From Bacteroidota bacterium (lineage in GTDB: Bacteria > Bacteroidota > Bacteroidia > CAILMK01 > JAAYUY01), in assembly GCA_018698135.1 (NCBI GenBank), contig JABINZ010000240.1, forward strand, positions 1 through 32,396: a stretch of DNA of 32,396 nt, given 5' to 3'. Below are positions 1-9,575 of this stretch, one piece after another (the first letter of the stretch is position 1; every line of letters begins with the position of its first letter). The notes beneath the pieces are model-generated. The model made no database searches. It was not told the origin of the DNA and saw only the letters and a program-made list of their open reading frames with translations. The translations under genes and the position numbers were made by a program.

Positions 1-50
1 ACCAAATAGGGCATTTTAAGAGATTAATATGCAAAAGCTAAATAGTCAGA

Positions 51-1808
51 CTATTTAAACATCTTGCCTATTTCTTTCTCATATTTCTTTTCGATGAAAT
101 TTCGCTTGACTTTCAGGGTAGGAGTGAGCTCACCAGTTTCTACTCCCCATTCGTGTGGTACTAAATCAAACTTGATAATTTTCTCATGAGGATGAAATAA
201 CTTATTATATTCATCAATTTCTTCTTGAAACTTTTTGCGGATTTCAGGATTTTGAACAGCATTGATATAGTTTCCCCAGCCATGACCTTCCAGTCTGCAC
301 CAATCTTTTAAATATTGCTGATCAGGTGAAATAATGAGTCCAACATATTTCTCATTTTCACCTAAAATAATAGCTTGTTCAATGAATTTTGATTCCCTCA
401 ATTTATTTTCCATGATTTCAGGAACAATATATTTACCCATTGATGTTTTAAACATGGATTTTTTACGTCCGGTAATTTTTACATATTTACCATCTTCTAA
501 TACACCCAAGTCCCCAGTATGGAACCATCCATCTTCGCTGATCACTTCCTTGGTCAGTTCAGGAGCTTTGTAATAACCAAGCATAACATGTGGCCCTTTG
601 GTCAGAATTTCTCCATCTTCAGCAATTTTAACTTCTACATTGTCCAATACGGGCCCAACTGTTCCAAATTTAAGTCCACCTTCTTTAAAAGTATTTACTG
701 AAATAACAGGTGATGTTTCTGTCAAACCATATCCTTCAAGCACTGGAACATTTGCTGCCCAAAATATTCTAGCTAATCTTTCCTGTAGTGCAGCACTGCC
801 AGATGCAATAAAACGGACATTACCTCCAAAAGCTGCTCTCCATTTATTGAAAACAAGTTTATCAGCTATGCTAAGTTTAAACTTATACCATCCAGAATTA
901 TTCTCTTGATATTGATGTCCTAGTTCTAAAGCCCAATCAAAAATGGACTTTTTAATTCCGGTTAACTGTCTTCCTTTAAATAATATTCTATCGTAAACTT
1001 TTTCTAAAAGGCGTGGTACTGTTGTAAAAGCATGAGGTTTAATTTCCTGAATGTTATCAACAATGGTTCCCATGCTTTCTACATAATACACCGAAGCTCC
1101 TAAAAACTGGAACACATAATTGGTCATGCGTTCATAAATATGATTGACAGGTAAATAACTAAGGACTTTAGACTCTCTGTCTAAAGGGAATAAAGGGCCT
1201 GCAGCTCTAACATTACTGAGAATATTGTCGTGGCTTAACATAACACCTTTCGATTGCCCTGTGGTTCCCGATGTGTATATAATGGTAACCATGTCGTTGG
1301 CTTGAATCCCATCTTTAATCTCTTTTAATTTCTCAGGATTTGGATTGGCTTTCCCAAGATCGACAATCTCTGTCCAAAGCTTATCATATGTATTGAGTTT
1401 TTCAAATGTATAGATATCCTTTAAGGCAGGGGATTTGTCAAGTGAATTCTTAACTTTATTGTAAATTATCTCAGAAGAAATAAATACATACTTTGATTCT
1501 GAATGATTCAAAATGTACTCATACTCATCTTCTAAAATATTTGGATAAAGTGGAACGTGGATAGCACCAATCTGACTAATGGCCATATCTACAAAATTCC
1601 ATTCTGGTCGGTTATTAGAAATAGTAGCTATTTTATCACCTTTTTCAACCCCCAAAGCCCACAATCCATAGCTGATGTTATTTGTAAAATCAATGTATTC
1701 AGAAGAACTATATTCTCTCCATTCTCCATTTTCTTTTGCACCAAATGCATTTGGCTTATCAAGTTGTTTGTGCCACTCTAATAAGTCAAAGGTTCTTTTG
1801 ATTTCCAT
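51..1808 (-). CDS. Long-chain fatty acid--CoA ligase (AMP-forming), copy 1
   Basis: Adenylates a long-chain fatty acid with ATP and transfers it to CoA, at the inner membrane or in the cytoplasm. The AMP-binding P-loop YTSGTTGQSKGVML is at about residues 178-191; further along are the family motifs GYGLTETSP, GWFHTGDLG and TGRKK, and near the C-terminus GELTPTLKVKR with the catalytic lysine. The length of 585 residues suits bacterial/ACSL-type synthetases. The frame is open 28 codons further upstream, but I start at the ATG giving MEIKRTFDLLEW because the paralogue at 10932 begins with the matching RTFDLLE and the extra residues look random. It is last in a minus-strand row after a histidine kinase, with a gap of 166 bases that may hold its own promoter. 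The substrate chain length cannot be read from the sequence. Confidence 0.93.
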   Translation of the reverse strand: MEIKRTFDLLEWHKQLDKPNAFGAKENGEWREYSSSEYIDFTNNISYGLWALGVEKGDKIATISNNRPEWNFVDMAISQIGAIHVPLYPNILEDEYEYILNHSESKYVFISSEIIYNKVKNSLDKSPALKDIYTFEKLNTYDKLWTEIVDLGKANPNPEKLKEIKDGIQANDMVTIIYTSGTTGQSKGVMLSHDNILSNVRAAGPLFPLDRESKVLSYLPVNHIYERMTNYVFQFLGASVYYVESMGTIVDNIQEIKPHAFTTVPRLLEKVYDRILFKGRQLTGIKKSIFDWALELGHQYQENNSGWYKFKLSIADKLVFNKWRAAFGGNVRFIASGSAALQERLARIFWAANVPVLEGYGLTETSPVISVNTFKEGGLKFGTVGPVLDNVEVKIAEDGEILTKGPHVMLGYYKAPELTKEVISEDGWFHTGDLGVLEDGKYVKITGRKKSMFKTSMGKYIVPEIMENKLRESKFIEQAIILGENEKYVGLIISPDQQYLKDWCRLEGHGWGNYINAVQNPEIRKKFQEEIDEYNKLFHPHEKIIKFDLVPHEWGVETGELTPTLKVKRNFIEKKYEKEIGKMFK

Positions 1809-1974
1809 ACTTAGCAAGATTAATTGATTATTGAAAAGGTATATAAATGCATTATCACATAAGGATATATTTATATAACAATTATACAACAATTAATTAA
1901 AACCTGATTAACATAGCAGAAGAGAGTGAGTTTATGTATACAGTTTATATGGGAAAGTCAGGCTCAGTGATTAA

Positions 1975-3162
1975 TTATCGTTTTTTCATCAGTTTAACTC
2001 TGAAAATACTTCCTTTATCTATTTCAGACCATTTTACGAATATTTGTCCTTTATGATAAAGCTCAATAATACGCTTGCTCAAAGAAAGTCCCAAGCCCCA
2101 ACCCCGTGAATTTGTTGTATAACCTGCTTTGAATATTGTTTTTTGCTTATACCTTGGAATCCCTTTGCCATCATCCTCAATGTCGATAAATGCAAATTTA
2201 TCAGAATTAGAAATATTAATTTGGATATGCCCTTCACCTTCCATGGCGTTTATCGCATTTTTTAATAGATTTTCGATGACCCAATCGAAAAGAGAAGGAA
2301 TAATGTTTACTTTTAACTCCTCATCAGAGCCATTAACAAAATCAATACTTACTTTAGAAGAAATACGAGGCTTTAAATAATTAACATTTTCCAGAACAGA
2401 TTTATGTAATACCTTTTCTTCAAATTTTGGGATAGAACCGATTTTTGAAAATCTATCCGTAATAACTTCAAGACGGTCGGTGTCTTTTTCAAGCTCAAAC
2501 AAAAGCTCATTACTTATTTTACCATCCGAAATTTTTAGATTTTCCTTTAATGCAATTAATGAAGAAACAGGCGTTCCCAGTTGGTGGGCTGTTTCTCGAC
2601 TCATGCCTGACCATATTTTATTTTGTTCGTATTTACGAGACGAATTGAAGGCAAAGTAAGAAACTAAAATAAAGAGTATAACCAAAATCAATTGAATAAA
2701 GGGATAAACGGTTAGTTGATAAATAAGCTGCGAATCTTTATAATACACCAAATGACGATCGTTAGATGAATAATTTATTGAAATTGATTCATGCTGACTT
2801 CTCATAATTTCCAACTGGTTTTTCAGATACTCAGGCTTGAGAACTTTAGTAGAATCCAGGTTCCGATGTTCCAGTATATTATCATTGGTGTCGGTTAATA
2901 TCAGTGGAATATTTTCATTGGATTTGATGATTTCAAACAAAAAGGAGATGTCGCCAAACTGATTAGTCATCATCATTTCATTCAGATTCTTATAAGCATC
3001 TGCTAAAACTGTAATCTGCTTGTATTGGTCCTCTTTTAGATTATTAACCAGAATTCTAGTGTATAATAAGGTGCCGACACTTATCAATATCGCAAATAGA
3101 AAGATAATCCCTTTCCAGTATTTTTTTTGTTGATAGTTTATTGATTTAAATTTCATTTTCAT
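1975..3162 (-). CDS. Membrane-bound sensor histidine kinase
   Basis: A two-component sensor that autophosphorylates on a histidine. It has a short cytoplasmic N-terminus, TM1 at about 17-38, a periplasmic sensor region of roughly 110 residues with no recognised domain, and TM2 at about 152-172. The dimerisation/H-box is ETAHQLGTPVSSL with the phospho-accepting His193. The HATPase domain follows: N-box NLLKNAINAM (298-307), DDGKGI (330-335) and RGWGLGLSLSKR (about 353-363). The AHQLGTP form of the H-box is typical of Bacteroidota kinases. No response regulator lies beside it, so it is an orphan here. It follows the AsmA-like gene by 58 bases on the same strand. A second ATG two codons in (MKF...) is an equally possible start. 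Confidence 0.93.
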   Translation of the reverse strand: MKMKFKSINYQQKKYWKGIIFLFAILISVGTLLYTRILVNNLKEDQYKQITVLADAYKNLNEMMMTNQFGDISFLFEIIKSNENIPLILTDTNDNILEHRNLDSTKVLKPEYLKNQLEIMRSQHESISINYSSNDRHLVYYKDSQLIYQLTVYPFIQLILVILFILVSYFAFNSSRKYEQNKIWSGMSRETAHQLGTPVSSLIALKENLKISDGKISNELLFELEKDTDRLEVITDRFSKIGSIPKFEEKVLHKSVLENVNYLKPRISSKVSIDFVNGSDEELKVNIIPSLFDWVIENLLKNAINAMEGEGHIQINISNSDKFAFIDIEDDGKGIPRYKQKTIFKAGYTTNSRGWGLGLSLSKRIIELYHKGQIFVKWSEIDKGSIFRVKLMKKR

Positions 3163-3172
3163 TTAATCAAAA

Positions 3173-3186
3173 GAGGAACATTCCTC
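3173..3186 (-). other. Short inverted repeat between AsmA-like and kinase genes
   Basis: A perfect palindrome, GAGGAA-CA-TTCCTC, lies in the 58-base gap between two minus-strand genes. Read on the minus strand it is followed by CTTTTG, which is too weak a T-run for a confident terminator. It could be a partial terminator, an operator or an mRNA stem. Its position just upstream of the kinase start is the only context. Confidence 0.3.
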
Positions 3187-3220
3187 AAAAATAAAACAGT
3201 TTAACGCAAAAACAACGAAC

Positions 3221-5689
3221 TTATTTTTCATCTTCCCATTCAAACTCCAATTCTTCTTCAACAACTATCTTTTTCTTTTTGCGAAACAAATCGAAGAATT
3301 CTTCTTTCTCATCTTTCAGATTGGCATTCATATTTTCCTTGACAGCTTTTCTATCCATTCTGTAATTGGTTTTATCGGCTGTACCAAACATGTGGACGTA
3401 TAAATTCAGTCCCCCTTTATTATCGGTTTCAGCGTCTTTAAAATCGTGTAACATTTGCTGGTGGCGTTTGAAAAATAAATCAGTGAGGTTTATTTTGAAA
3501 TGATAATCAATTTCATCGTCAAAGTTATGAGTTCCTGCCAGCGACATCGTGAAAGCAGAATTCCGGATGTCCATATTGGGAATGGTAATGGTTCGGTCTT
3601 TAATCAATATCGAATTTTCCAGTCTGTCAAATTCAATGTCCTTCATTTTCTTCATTTTGACAAAACCCATTAAATCAATCAAAGGTTTAAAGTTTTTAAG
3701 ATTACCATGATCAACAACCACATCCGACAGTACAAATAATTTGTCTAAATCAAGATTTAAATTTTGATCCCAAATAGAACTAAACTGAACTTGTCCATTA
3801 ACCTGACCATACAAATGCTCATGGGTAATATAATCTTGTTTGAAATTGTTAAACAGAATTAAGACATCATTAATATCTATTTTGTTAAGTCTTGCAGCTG
3901 CATCAAAAGAAAATTGTGCATCGGGAGTTTCTTCTATCATACCTTTCATTGAAACCAATCCCTGTGCAACATTTAAGTTTAGCCGATCGAGCATTATTCT
4001 CTTATCTTCAATCGATATCCATCCGCGAATTCGTTCTGTAACGAAATTCTCATAAATCAATCCGTTACACAGCAAATCGAGCTTGATGTCGATATTAGAA
4101 GGTAAATGCAAACTATCATTGCTATTGGAATGCTCATTTTCTAATAATTCGTCCAACCGGAATGCAGATGTTACAAGTTTTAACTTTCCTGTTAGTTTTG
4201 AGTTTTGATCATATAAATAAGAAAACAAAGAGTTGAGTGATCCATCTATGTCAAATGCAATGTCAGTAAATATACCTTTCATATTTTGAAACAAGACTTC
4301 CTCTTTGTTCAAAGTAACTATTCCGTTCACATCTTCTAGCTTGTATTTGCTACTATCGTATTGTATATTGATTTTGTCGAGAACAATTTCGGCATTTATA
4401 AACTCCAGTGCCCTGATGTCTTTTGTCAGGTTACTTAGTTTTGAATTTACTTCTGCTTTTATAAATAGATTGCCATTTAAATTTTTAAAATTATCAAAAG
4501 GATAAAATGAATTCAAATCTGATAAATTAACATCATTTTGAAATCCGCCTTGTATGTGTGCATCGTTGAAATTTGTAATATTGAAATTAGCAAATTGCTT
4601 TCTATTGTTTAAGCTTGCATGCAGCTTACTAAGTATTAACGAACTAGTTTTTGCTGAGTTTTGATCTCCATTATTAAGCTTGCCATGTAATGACATGTCG
4701 GTTAAGGCTGCATTCGTTTCATTGTTGGTAATAATACCGTCAGTAATTGTGAAATCAATTTCAATATGCGGATTCTGTTCTTTACTCATTAAACCAGAAA
4801 TGTTAGCGGAAAAGTCGAAAATCCCTTCAGCTGTATATTTTTCAAACACTATTTGATTTGAATCTGGAATGAAAACCAATAATTTTTCAAGTGCAATTCC
4901 CTTTGCAGTGCTTTCCAAATCAACTAAAAATGTGGAGTCATTTTCAGCCAATACATTCCCCGTAAAATCAAAAGCAATGTCATCCAGTTCAACAGATGTT
5001 GATTCTATTGTATAGGAATTCTCGACCGTATTCACTTGTATTGCAGCTTGAATAGAGAGCTTGTCGTTTTCTACATAAGTGGTATTTCCGATCCGAAAAG
5101 AATGCAAGAATGCTTTTGCATTTGCATCAACTCTAAATTGTTTTTCAGTAAATAATCCTTTGAAGTCGACTTCTGTAATATCTGCTACTAATTCTTGATT
5201 TAAAGAATTGTCCAAATAGCTTAGTTTGCAGTCGTTCACTAATATTTTCTTTATTTCAAGAGTATAGTCTTCACTTTTTGATTTGCTTTGTTTCCAAATG
5301 TTGTAATTAACCTGTCCAGTACTATCAATTCGGACAAAAACATCGGCCTTGCTAAACTCAACTTTATCAACAACATAATTCTTCTTGAAAAAAGTAAACG
5401 GATTCATGAAAAGATATATTCTATCAATGGAAGCAAGGTTTTGGTTTCCAAAGGCAGGATCTTCTTTAATCTGAATGTCCTTTAAAACCACTGCTATTTT
5501 GGGGAAATTTTTAAACGGAGAAATTTTGGCTTCTTCAATTTTGATATCTGAAGTAAAATTGACGGCTATTTCTTTTTTAACTTTTTCAAAAATCTCATCC
5601 TGATAGGTATATAACACCAATAATAAGGCTGAGTTTAATAAAACAAAAACGGCTAAAACGTATGCAACTATTTTGAGTTTTTTCTTCAT
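3221..5689 (-). CDS. AsmA family protein
   Basis: A large protein of 822 residues anchored by one N-terminal membrane segment (about residues 5-27, after MKKK), with the rest predicted periplasmic. AsmA/TamB-like proteins are thought to form long beta-sheet grooves that carry or organise lipids between the inner and outer membranes. Visible signs are the N-terminal layout (TM, then a short 'DIKIEEAKISPFKNFPKIAVVLKDIQI' type segment), many repeated amphipathic beta strands, and a C-terminal segment 'IPNMDIRNSAFTMSLAGTHNFDDEIDYHFKINLTDL' characteristic of AsmA-type C-termini. The C-terminus is highly charged (KKKK/EEE). The frame is open 20 codons further upstream, but the start at MKKKLKIV places the membrane segment correctly. 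It heads a minus-strand row with the kinase downstream. Confidence 0.85.
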   Translation of the reverse strand: MKKKLKIVAYVLAVFVLLNSALLLVLYTYQDEIFEKVKKEIAVNFTSDIKIEEAKISPFKNFPKIAVVLKDIQIKEDPAFGNQNLASIDRIYLFMNPFTFFKKNYVVDKVEFSKADVFVRIDSTGQVNYNIWKQSKSKSEDYTLEIKKILVNDCKLSYLDNSLNQELVADITEVDFKGLFTEKQFRVDANAKAFLHSFRIGNTTYVENDKLSIQAAIQVNTVENSYTIESTSVELDDIAFDFTGNVLAENDSTFLVDLESTAKGIALEKLLVFIPDSNQIVFEKYTAEGIFDFSANISGLMSKEQNPHIEIDFTITDGIITNNETNAALTDMSLHGKLNNGDQNSAKTSSLILSKLHASLNNRKQFANFNITNFNDAHIQGGFQNDVNLSDLNSFYPFDNFKNLNGNLFIKAEVNSKLSNLTKDIRALEFINAEIVLDKINIQYDSSKYKLEDVNGIVTLNKEEVLFQNMKGIFTDIAFDIDGSLNSLFSYLYDQNSKLTGKLKLVTSAFRLDELLENEHSNSNDSLHLPSNIDIKLDLLCNGLIYENFVTERIRGWISIEDKRIMLDRLNLNVAQGLVSMKGMIEETPDAQFSFDAAARLNKIDINDVLILFNNFKQDYITHEHLYGQVNGQVQFSSIWDQNLNLDLDKLFVLSDVVVDHGNLKNFKPLIDLMGFVKMKKMKDIEFDRLENSILIKDRTITIPNMDIRNSAFTMSLAGTHNFDDEIDYHFKINLTDLFFKRHQQMLHDFKDAETDNKGGLNLYVHMFGTADKTNYRMDRKAVKENMNANLKDEKEEFFDLFRKKKKIVVEEELEFEWEDEK

Positions 5690-5774
5690 GAAAATTATTT
5701 CATCTTTACATGCAAATAAACTGCGAAAATCATAGATTAGTATAAACAATTATTAACAACTTGGTATTATTGAT

Positions 5775-5808
5775 TTTGCTGTGTGTAAATTGGTTATGAA
5801 AATATTTG
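5775..5808 (+). promoter_or_regulatory. Candidate Bacteroidota-type promoter for LETM1-like gene
   Basis: TTTG (5775-5778) and AATATTTG (5801-5808) are 22 bases apart, resembling the TTG / TAnnTTTG layout with one mismatch in the -7 box. They lie 67 bases before the ATG at 5876, in the divergent gap. By eye only. Confidence 0.3.
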
Positions 5809-5875
5809 CTAAAAATATGTTTTGAGGCTGTTTTCTTTGTTTTCTCATGCTAACTGATTAAATTATTTATATCAA

Positions 5876-7162
5876 ATGAATCCTGTTGAAAAAGGCTGGT
5901 TGAAAAAATATCTGGATATGAATAAGAAGCAAATTCTTGAAGAAGATGAAAAGCAAACTATGCTCAGCAATTATTCAAGTGAAGAAGAAATGCTTTATGC
6001 GATACTTCAACCTACAGGTGTTTTATATGGTCATCCGGTAAAATTTCCTCATTTACAGTATAACGAAATCGCCAAATGGGAAGATAAAGACAAGGCGAAA
6101 GTGCTATTGGCAGATAGCTTTATAGGTTCAACTTATAGGTTTTTTGAAAAAGATGTAAAGTCGGAAAAGGATTCGGAAGAAATTAATCGCATGTTGGTAA
6201 AACAGGTGTCTGATTATTATCTGGAAATATTCCCGCATCTTATTAAAGATTCTGCAAAAAAAAGATTGAGCCGTAAAAAGCAAGAGAATGAATTCACAGA
6301 GTCAATTATCAATAACCGAATTGAACTCAAACGAAAATTAGACAAGAATTTCTGGACCAGTTTCTTTCAAAATAGTTTGTTGTTTCTGGATATATACTAT
6401 TTCAATCAATGGATTAATCCAGCACATCTAATTTCTCATGATGATATTCATCAACAGCATGATGATATTCGTCTTTGTGTGTTAGAAATAATTGCTGCAG
6501 CTGCTCATGCAAATGAAGTTGTTGAGTTGGAAGAACGCAATTTATATGATTATTTTTTACAATCCTGTCAACTACCTTCTGAGAAGGAAAAAGAAGCCGC
6601 TCAGTATATCGATGAAGGAATGAACCTTACGGACATTGATTTGACAAAATGGAAAGATTCATGGTTACTCAAAAAGTATTTATTGGAGCTTGCAATACTA
6701 ACTGTTTGGTCCGATCAGGATGTTCATGAAAAAGAAGATGAGTTTATTAATGAGTTAGGTGCAAAACTTGACTTTTCTGATGAAGATATTGAAAGTAGTA
6801 AAATTGCCATTGAAACTTTTGTCATGAATAATTATGAGCAGGTGCATTATCTGCAAGAAAAACAAAACTATAAAATAGTTGCGCAGCGTTTCAACCGGAG
6901 TATGAAAAAAATGCTGAATTTCTACAAAAACAGTATTGTTCAAGAAGCTAAAGAAAGCAAAGAGCTGGTTTATCTTTTAAATAAATCAACAAAAGAGGGC
7001 TTAAGTCTCGAAGAAAAGGAAAAAGTGAGGTTGCAATTGCTCGATGTATTGAAAACTCTACCCATATTTGCGTTGATAGCTTTGCCGGGTAGAACTTTAA
7101 CATTGCCAATTCTATTTAAGGTATTACCGAAAAATGTGTTACCGTCTGCATTTCAGAATTAA
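5876..7162 (+). CDS. LETM1-like protein with TerB-like domain (LETM1-related biofilm-associated type)
   Basis: A soluble protein of 428 residues without signal peptide. The middle (about 190-300) is acidic and helical and reads like a TerB-like tellurite-resistance domain ('LCVLEIIAAAAHANEVVELEE...LTVWSDQDVHEKEDEFINELG'). The C-terminus, 'LKTLPIFALIALPGRTLTLPILFKVLPKNVLPSAFQN', matches the LETM1 ribosome-binding-type core of mitochondrial LETM1 (membrane-leaning helix, then LP...LPS.F). NCBI uses the name LETM1-related biofilm-associated protein for proteins of this build in Flavobacteriia; I assign it by resemblance from memory. The function is not established: ion/membrane homeostasis or a surface-growth role are both possible. 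It is transcribed alone, divergent from the AsmA-like gene. The ATG start sits at the first in-frame position after the promoter region. Confidence 0.75.
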   Translation: MNPVEKGWLKKYLDMNKKQILEEDEKQTMLSNYSSEEEMLYAILQPTGVLYGHPVKFPHLQYNEIAKWEDKDKAKVLLADSFIGSTYRFFEKDVKSEKDSEEINRMLVKQVSDYYLEIFPHLIKDSAKKRLSRKKQENEFTESIINNRIELKRKLDKNFWTSFFQNSLLFLDIYYFNQWINPAHLISHDDIHQQHDDIRLCVLEIIAAAAHANEVVELEERNLYDYFLQSCQLPSEKEKEAAQYIDEGMNLTDIDLTKWKDSWLLKKYLLELAILTVWSDQDVHEKEDEFINELGAKLDFSDEDIESSKIAIETFVMNNYEQVHYLQEKQNYKIVAQRFNRSMKKMLNFYKNSIVQEAKESKELVYLLNKSTKEGLSLEEKEKVRLQLLDVLKTLPIFALIALPGRTLTLPILFKVLPKNVLPSAFQN

Positions 7163-7234
7163 GAGTATTCCTACTCCAATTGTAAATTACTTAAACAATA
7201 ATTTCCATTATATTTCGATAGAATAGAAAAGCCT

Positions 7235-8827
7235 ATGAATAGAAAAGCTATAATCTTCGCTCTAATCTCAATTCTATTTTCATCTATTAGCTATAGTCAG
7301 AACTTCTCTGTTTTTACTACTTTGGATGAAGTAGTTCGGTTTTTGGACAAAAATTCATCAGATAGCACTAAGAAAATTATTAAAGCTAGTGAGCTAAAAG
7401 AAATTGAAGATTTTTTTGATTATTATTCAGGTGAGGAAATGACTAATTGGGAATATCTTGAAGATGAATTTCCATTAGCTGAGTATTTTATTGACAAGGG
7501 AGTGAACTTTATTCCACACATGCAAGCTATTATGCTTCAAGCCCTTCACTTATATTTAAATGAAGATAAAATCAACGAACATGATCTTATTAAGACATTT
7601 ATGAAGATAGAAAAAAAATGGGCAAAAGAAGATGATAAAAGATTTAACTCCAGCATGCTTAGAGGAGTATATATCCCTGAGAAGCTTGATGATTGTTTTA
7701 AACAAATTGATGTTTTTTGGAATGATTCTGTCAGAAATGCTGTAAAAAATATGGATGAGCGTGAATTTGTTAGCATGGCACATTTTAGTTTTGCTATGTG
7801 GATTCGTAACAATTGGCAATTATGGGGTGGATCACGTTTGACGAAGTATTTTAATAGCATGGGTATCTATCACCCCGATGATATGTCAAGCATTATTATA
7901 ATCTCCTATCATCGTTATTTAAATAATGTCCCAATTGAACTGGAAGATCAATTGCAGTACTATTATACCTATTGGGAAGAAGTCAAGAAAAGAGAACAAG
8001 GAACCAATGATGAGGCCATAGCCACAAAGAATAAACTCGATAGCCTTGGTGTCAGACTCAACGATTTATTCAAGGTCGATCCTAGGAAAATTATCTATTT
8101 TAAAGATAGTTTCCCCATTGTTCATGAACGAAAAGGTGATAGCTTATTTTACTGGACAGCTGGAATGAGCGGGCCTCTCGCAATAGATAAAATGGATGAT
8201 TTGATAAATAGTGCTGAATTTGGTAAGACTTCATTTTTTTCTTCTATTTATCCTGATGGACGTCCTGAACTGGAAAACCTGAGTAAAAACACCTATATAT
8301 TAAAAAATGACACCTTGTTTAAGACTTCAGGATATTATACAATTTCAAAAGACAGTCAAAATATTTTAAGAAATCTAGCCTGGTCAGCTTTAGTTGAAAA
8401 AGATACAGTAGTCGATTTCCCAGGTATAAATGCAAGTTCAAGTGAATACGAAACATATATGACAAAAAAGTATACTGCTGAATCGAGGATTGAATTAGCA
8501 AAGTGTATTCAGATTCTTGCTGCCAATTATGTTTCAACCCTAAATCCTATGTTTTGTTGTACATTTTTTAATGATGGTAAAAACAAATATGTAATAAATC
8601 CGGAAGATAGCTGCAGTGACGAAATTGAATTAATTGCCCATTGGAAACATGAGGATCATTACTATTATTCATTCTTAGTTAGGAATAAATGTGATGAGAC
8701 CAAAGGAGGATACACAATAGATGAAAATTTTAATTTTTATTCTTTTGGTGGCTACCATCATCCATTGATGGATAGTCAAAAAAATTCGAAATCATTATTG
8801 AATAATGTTTATTGTAAAATGAAATAA
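7235..8827 (+). CDS. Secreted protein of unknown family
   Basis: I do not recognise this family. The first 22 residues are a classical signal peptide (MNRKAIIFALISILFSSISYS, cleavage near SYS-QN), so the protein goes to the periplasm or outside. The mature part (about 508 residues) is rich in aromatic and acidic residues and mostly helical in its first 250 residues ('EKLDDCFKQIDVFWNDSVRNAVKNM', 'FAMWIRNNWQLWGGSRLTKYF'). Cysteines cluster in the last 90 residues (FCCTFFND, DSCSDE, NKCDETKGGY), possibly disulfide-bonded. No membrane segment or sorting domain is seen at the C-terminus. The stop is one base before the next ATG, so the downstream beta-barrel gene is certainly in the same operon and the two may act together. 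Confidence 0.85.
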   Translation: MNRKAIIFALISILFSSISYSQNFSVFTTLDEVVRFLDKNSSDSTKKIIKASELKEIEDFFDYYSGEEMTNWEYLEDEFPLAEYFIDKGVNFIPHMQAIMLQALHLYLNEDKINEHDLIKTFMKIEKKWAKEDDKRFNSSMLRGVYIPEKLDDCFKQIDVFWNDSVRNAVKNMDEREFVSMAHFSFAMWIRNNWQLWGGSRLTKYFNSMGIYHPDDMSSIIIISYHRYLNNVPIELEDQLQYYYTYWEEVKKREQGTNDEAIATKNKLDSLGVRLNDLFKVDPRKIIYFKDSFPIVHERKGDSLFYWTAGMSGPLAIDKMDDLINSAEFGKTSFFSSIYPDGRPELENLSKNTYILKNDTLFKTSGYYTISKDSQNILRNLAWSALVEKDTVVDFPGINASSSEYETYMTKKYTAESRIELAKCIQILAANYVSTLNPMFCCTFFNDGKNKYVINPEDSCSDEIELIAHWKHEDHYYYSFLVRNKCDETKGGYTIDENFNFYSFGGYHHPLMDSQKNSKSLLNNVYCKMK

Positions 8828-8828
8828 A

Positions 8829-9488
8829 ATGATCAAAAAATTCCAAATATTAAGCATTCTGCTATTATTCAGTGTTATTGGGAAAAGTCAAATTATAGAT
8901 AAATATGGTGTAAATATTGGCCTTATTGCAGCCAATCAAAGTTGGGATTATAAATTAAATTCACAATTTTCTAAATACCAAGATTACAGAAATGGAGTTT
9001 CTATTTTTTGTGAAGCTGAAAAAGAGTTAATTAATGTATTGAGTTTTCGAGCAGAGTTAGGTTATGTGCAAAAGGGCTTTCATCATGATTTTCTTTTACC
9101 TGATAGCACAAGTCCGCAAAATAGTAATGTGCTACTCAATGTATTAGCCATGGATTTAGGCCTAAAATACAGCCCATTCAAATCAAAAGTTAGAGTATAC
9201 TCATTTGCAGGATTGCGAAGCGATTATATGTTTGCTTTTAGGGATATCATTTTTATCGAACAGGGTAGCAGTCAGCCATTAGAAGTTTTTCAACCAATTC
9301 TTGAGATGTTTAATACATTTAATTTGAGCGCCCTTGTTGGCTTAGGATTGGATTTTAAGAACACCTATTATCTGGAGTTAATCCTGAATCCTGCTCTAAG
9401 CAACCGACTTAATATCGATTGGATTCTTATTAAAGATCAAAGCTATAGTCTTAAGTTTGGTGCTTATTTAAATGAATTAATTAAATAA
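8829..9488 (+). CDS. Outer-membrane beta-barrel-like protein
   Basis: A protein of 219 residues with signal peptide MIKKFQILSILLLFSVIGKSQ, then alternating strands with aromatic belts typical of small 8-10-stranded outer-membrane barrels of Bacteroidota (PorT/OMP_b-brl type): 'YGVNIGLIAANQSWDYKL', 'FRAELGYVQKGFHH', 'LAMDLGLKYSPF', 'RVYSFAGLRSDYMFAF', 'LSALVGLGLDF'. The ATG is one base after the stop of the secreted protein upstream, indicating translational coupling. There is no ligand or enzymatic motif. It might hold or export the upstream product, but that is inference only. Confidence 0.8.
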   Translation: MIKKFQILSILLLFSVIGKSQIIDKYGVNIGLIAANQSWDYKLNSQFSKYQDYRNGVSIFCEAEKELINVLSFRAELGYVQKGFHHDFLLPDSTSPQNSNVLLNVLAMDLGLKYSPFKSKVRVYSFAGLRSDYMFAFRDIIFIEQGSSQPLEVFQPILEMFNTFNLSALVGLGLDFKNTYYLELILNPALSNRLNIDWILIKDQSYSLKFGAYLNELIK

Positions 9489-9575
9489 AACTTTTTTTGA
9501 GTGAATAGCAGACTGAATAAGCCTTGTGATTTTAAATTCAATGATAATAACAACCAAAATTAATCTATTAAATCA

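Noticed and set aside
1809-1892. Longer N-terminus for acyl-CoA synthetase copy 1
   Set aside because: The extra 28 residues are absent in the paralogue, which starts at the matching RTFDLLE position.
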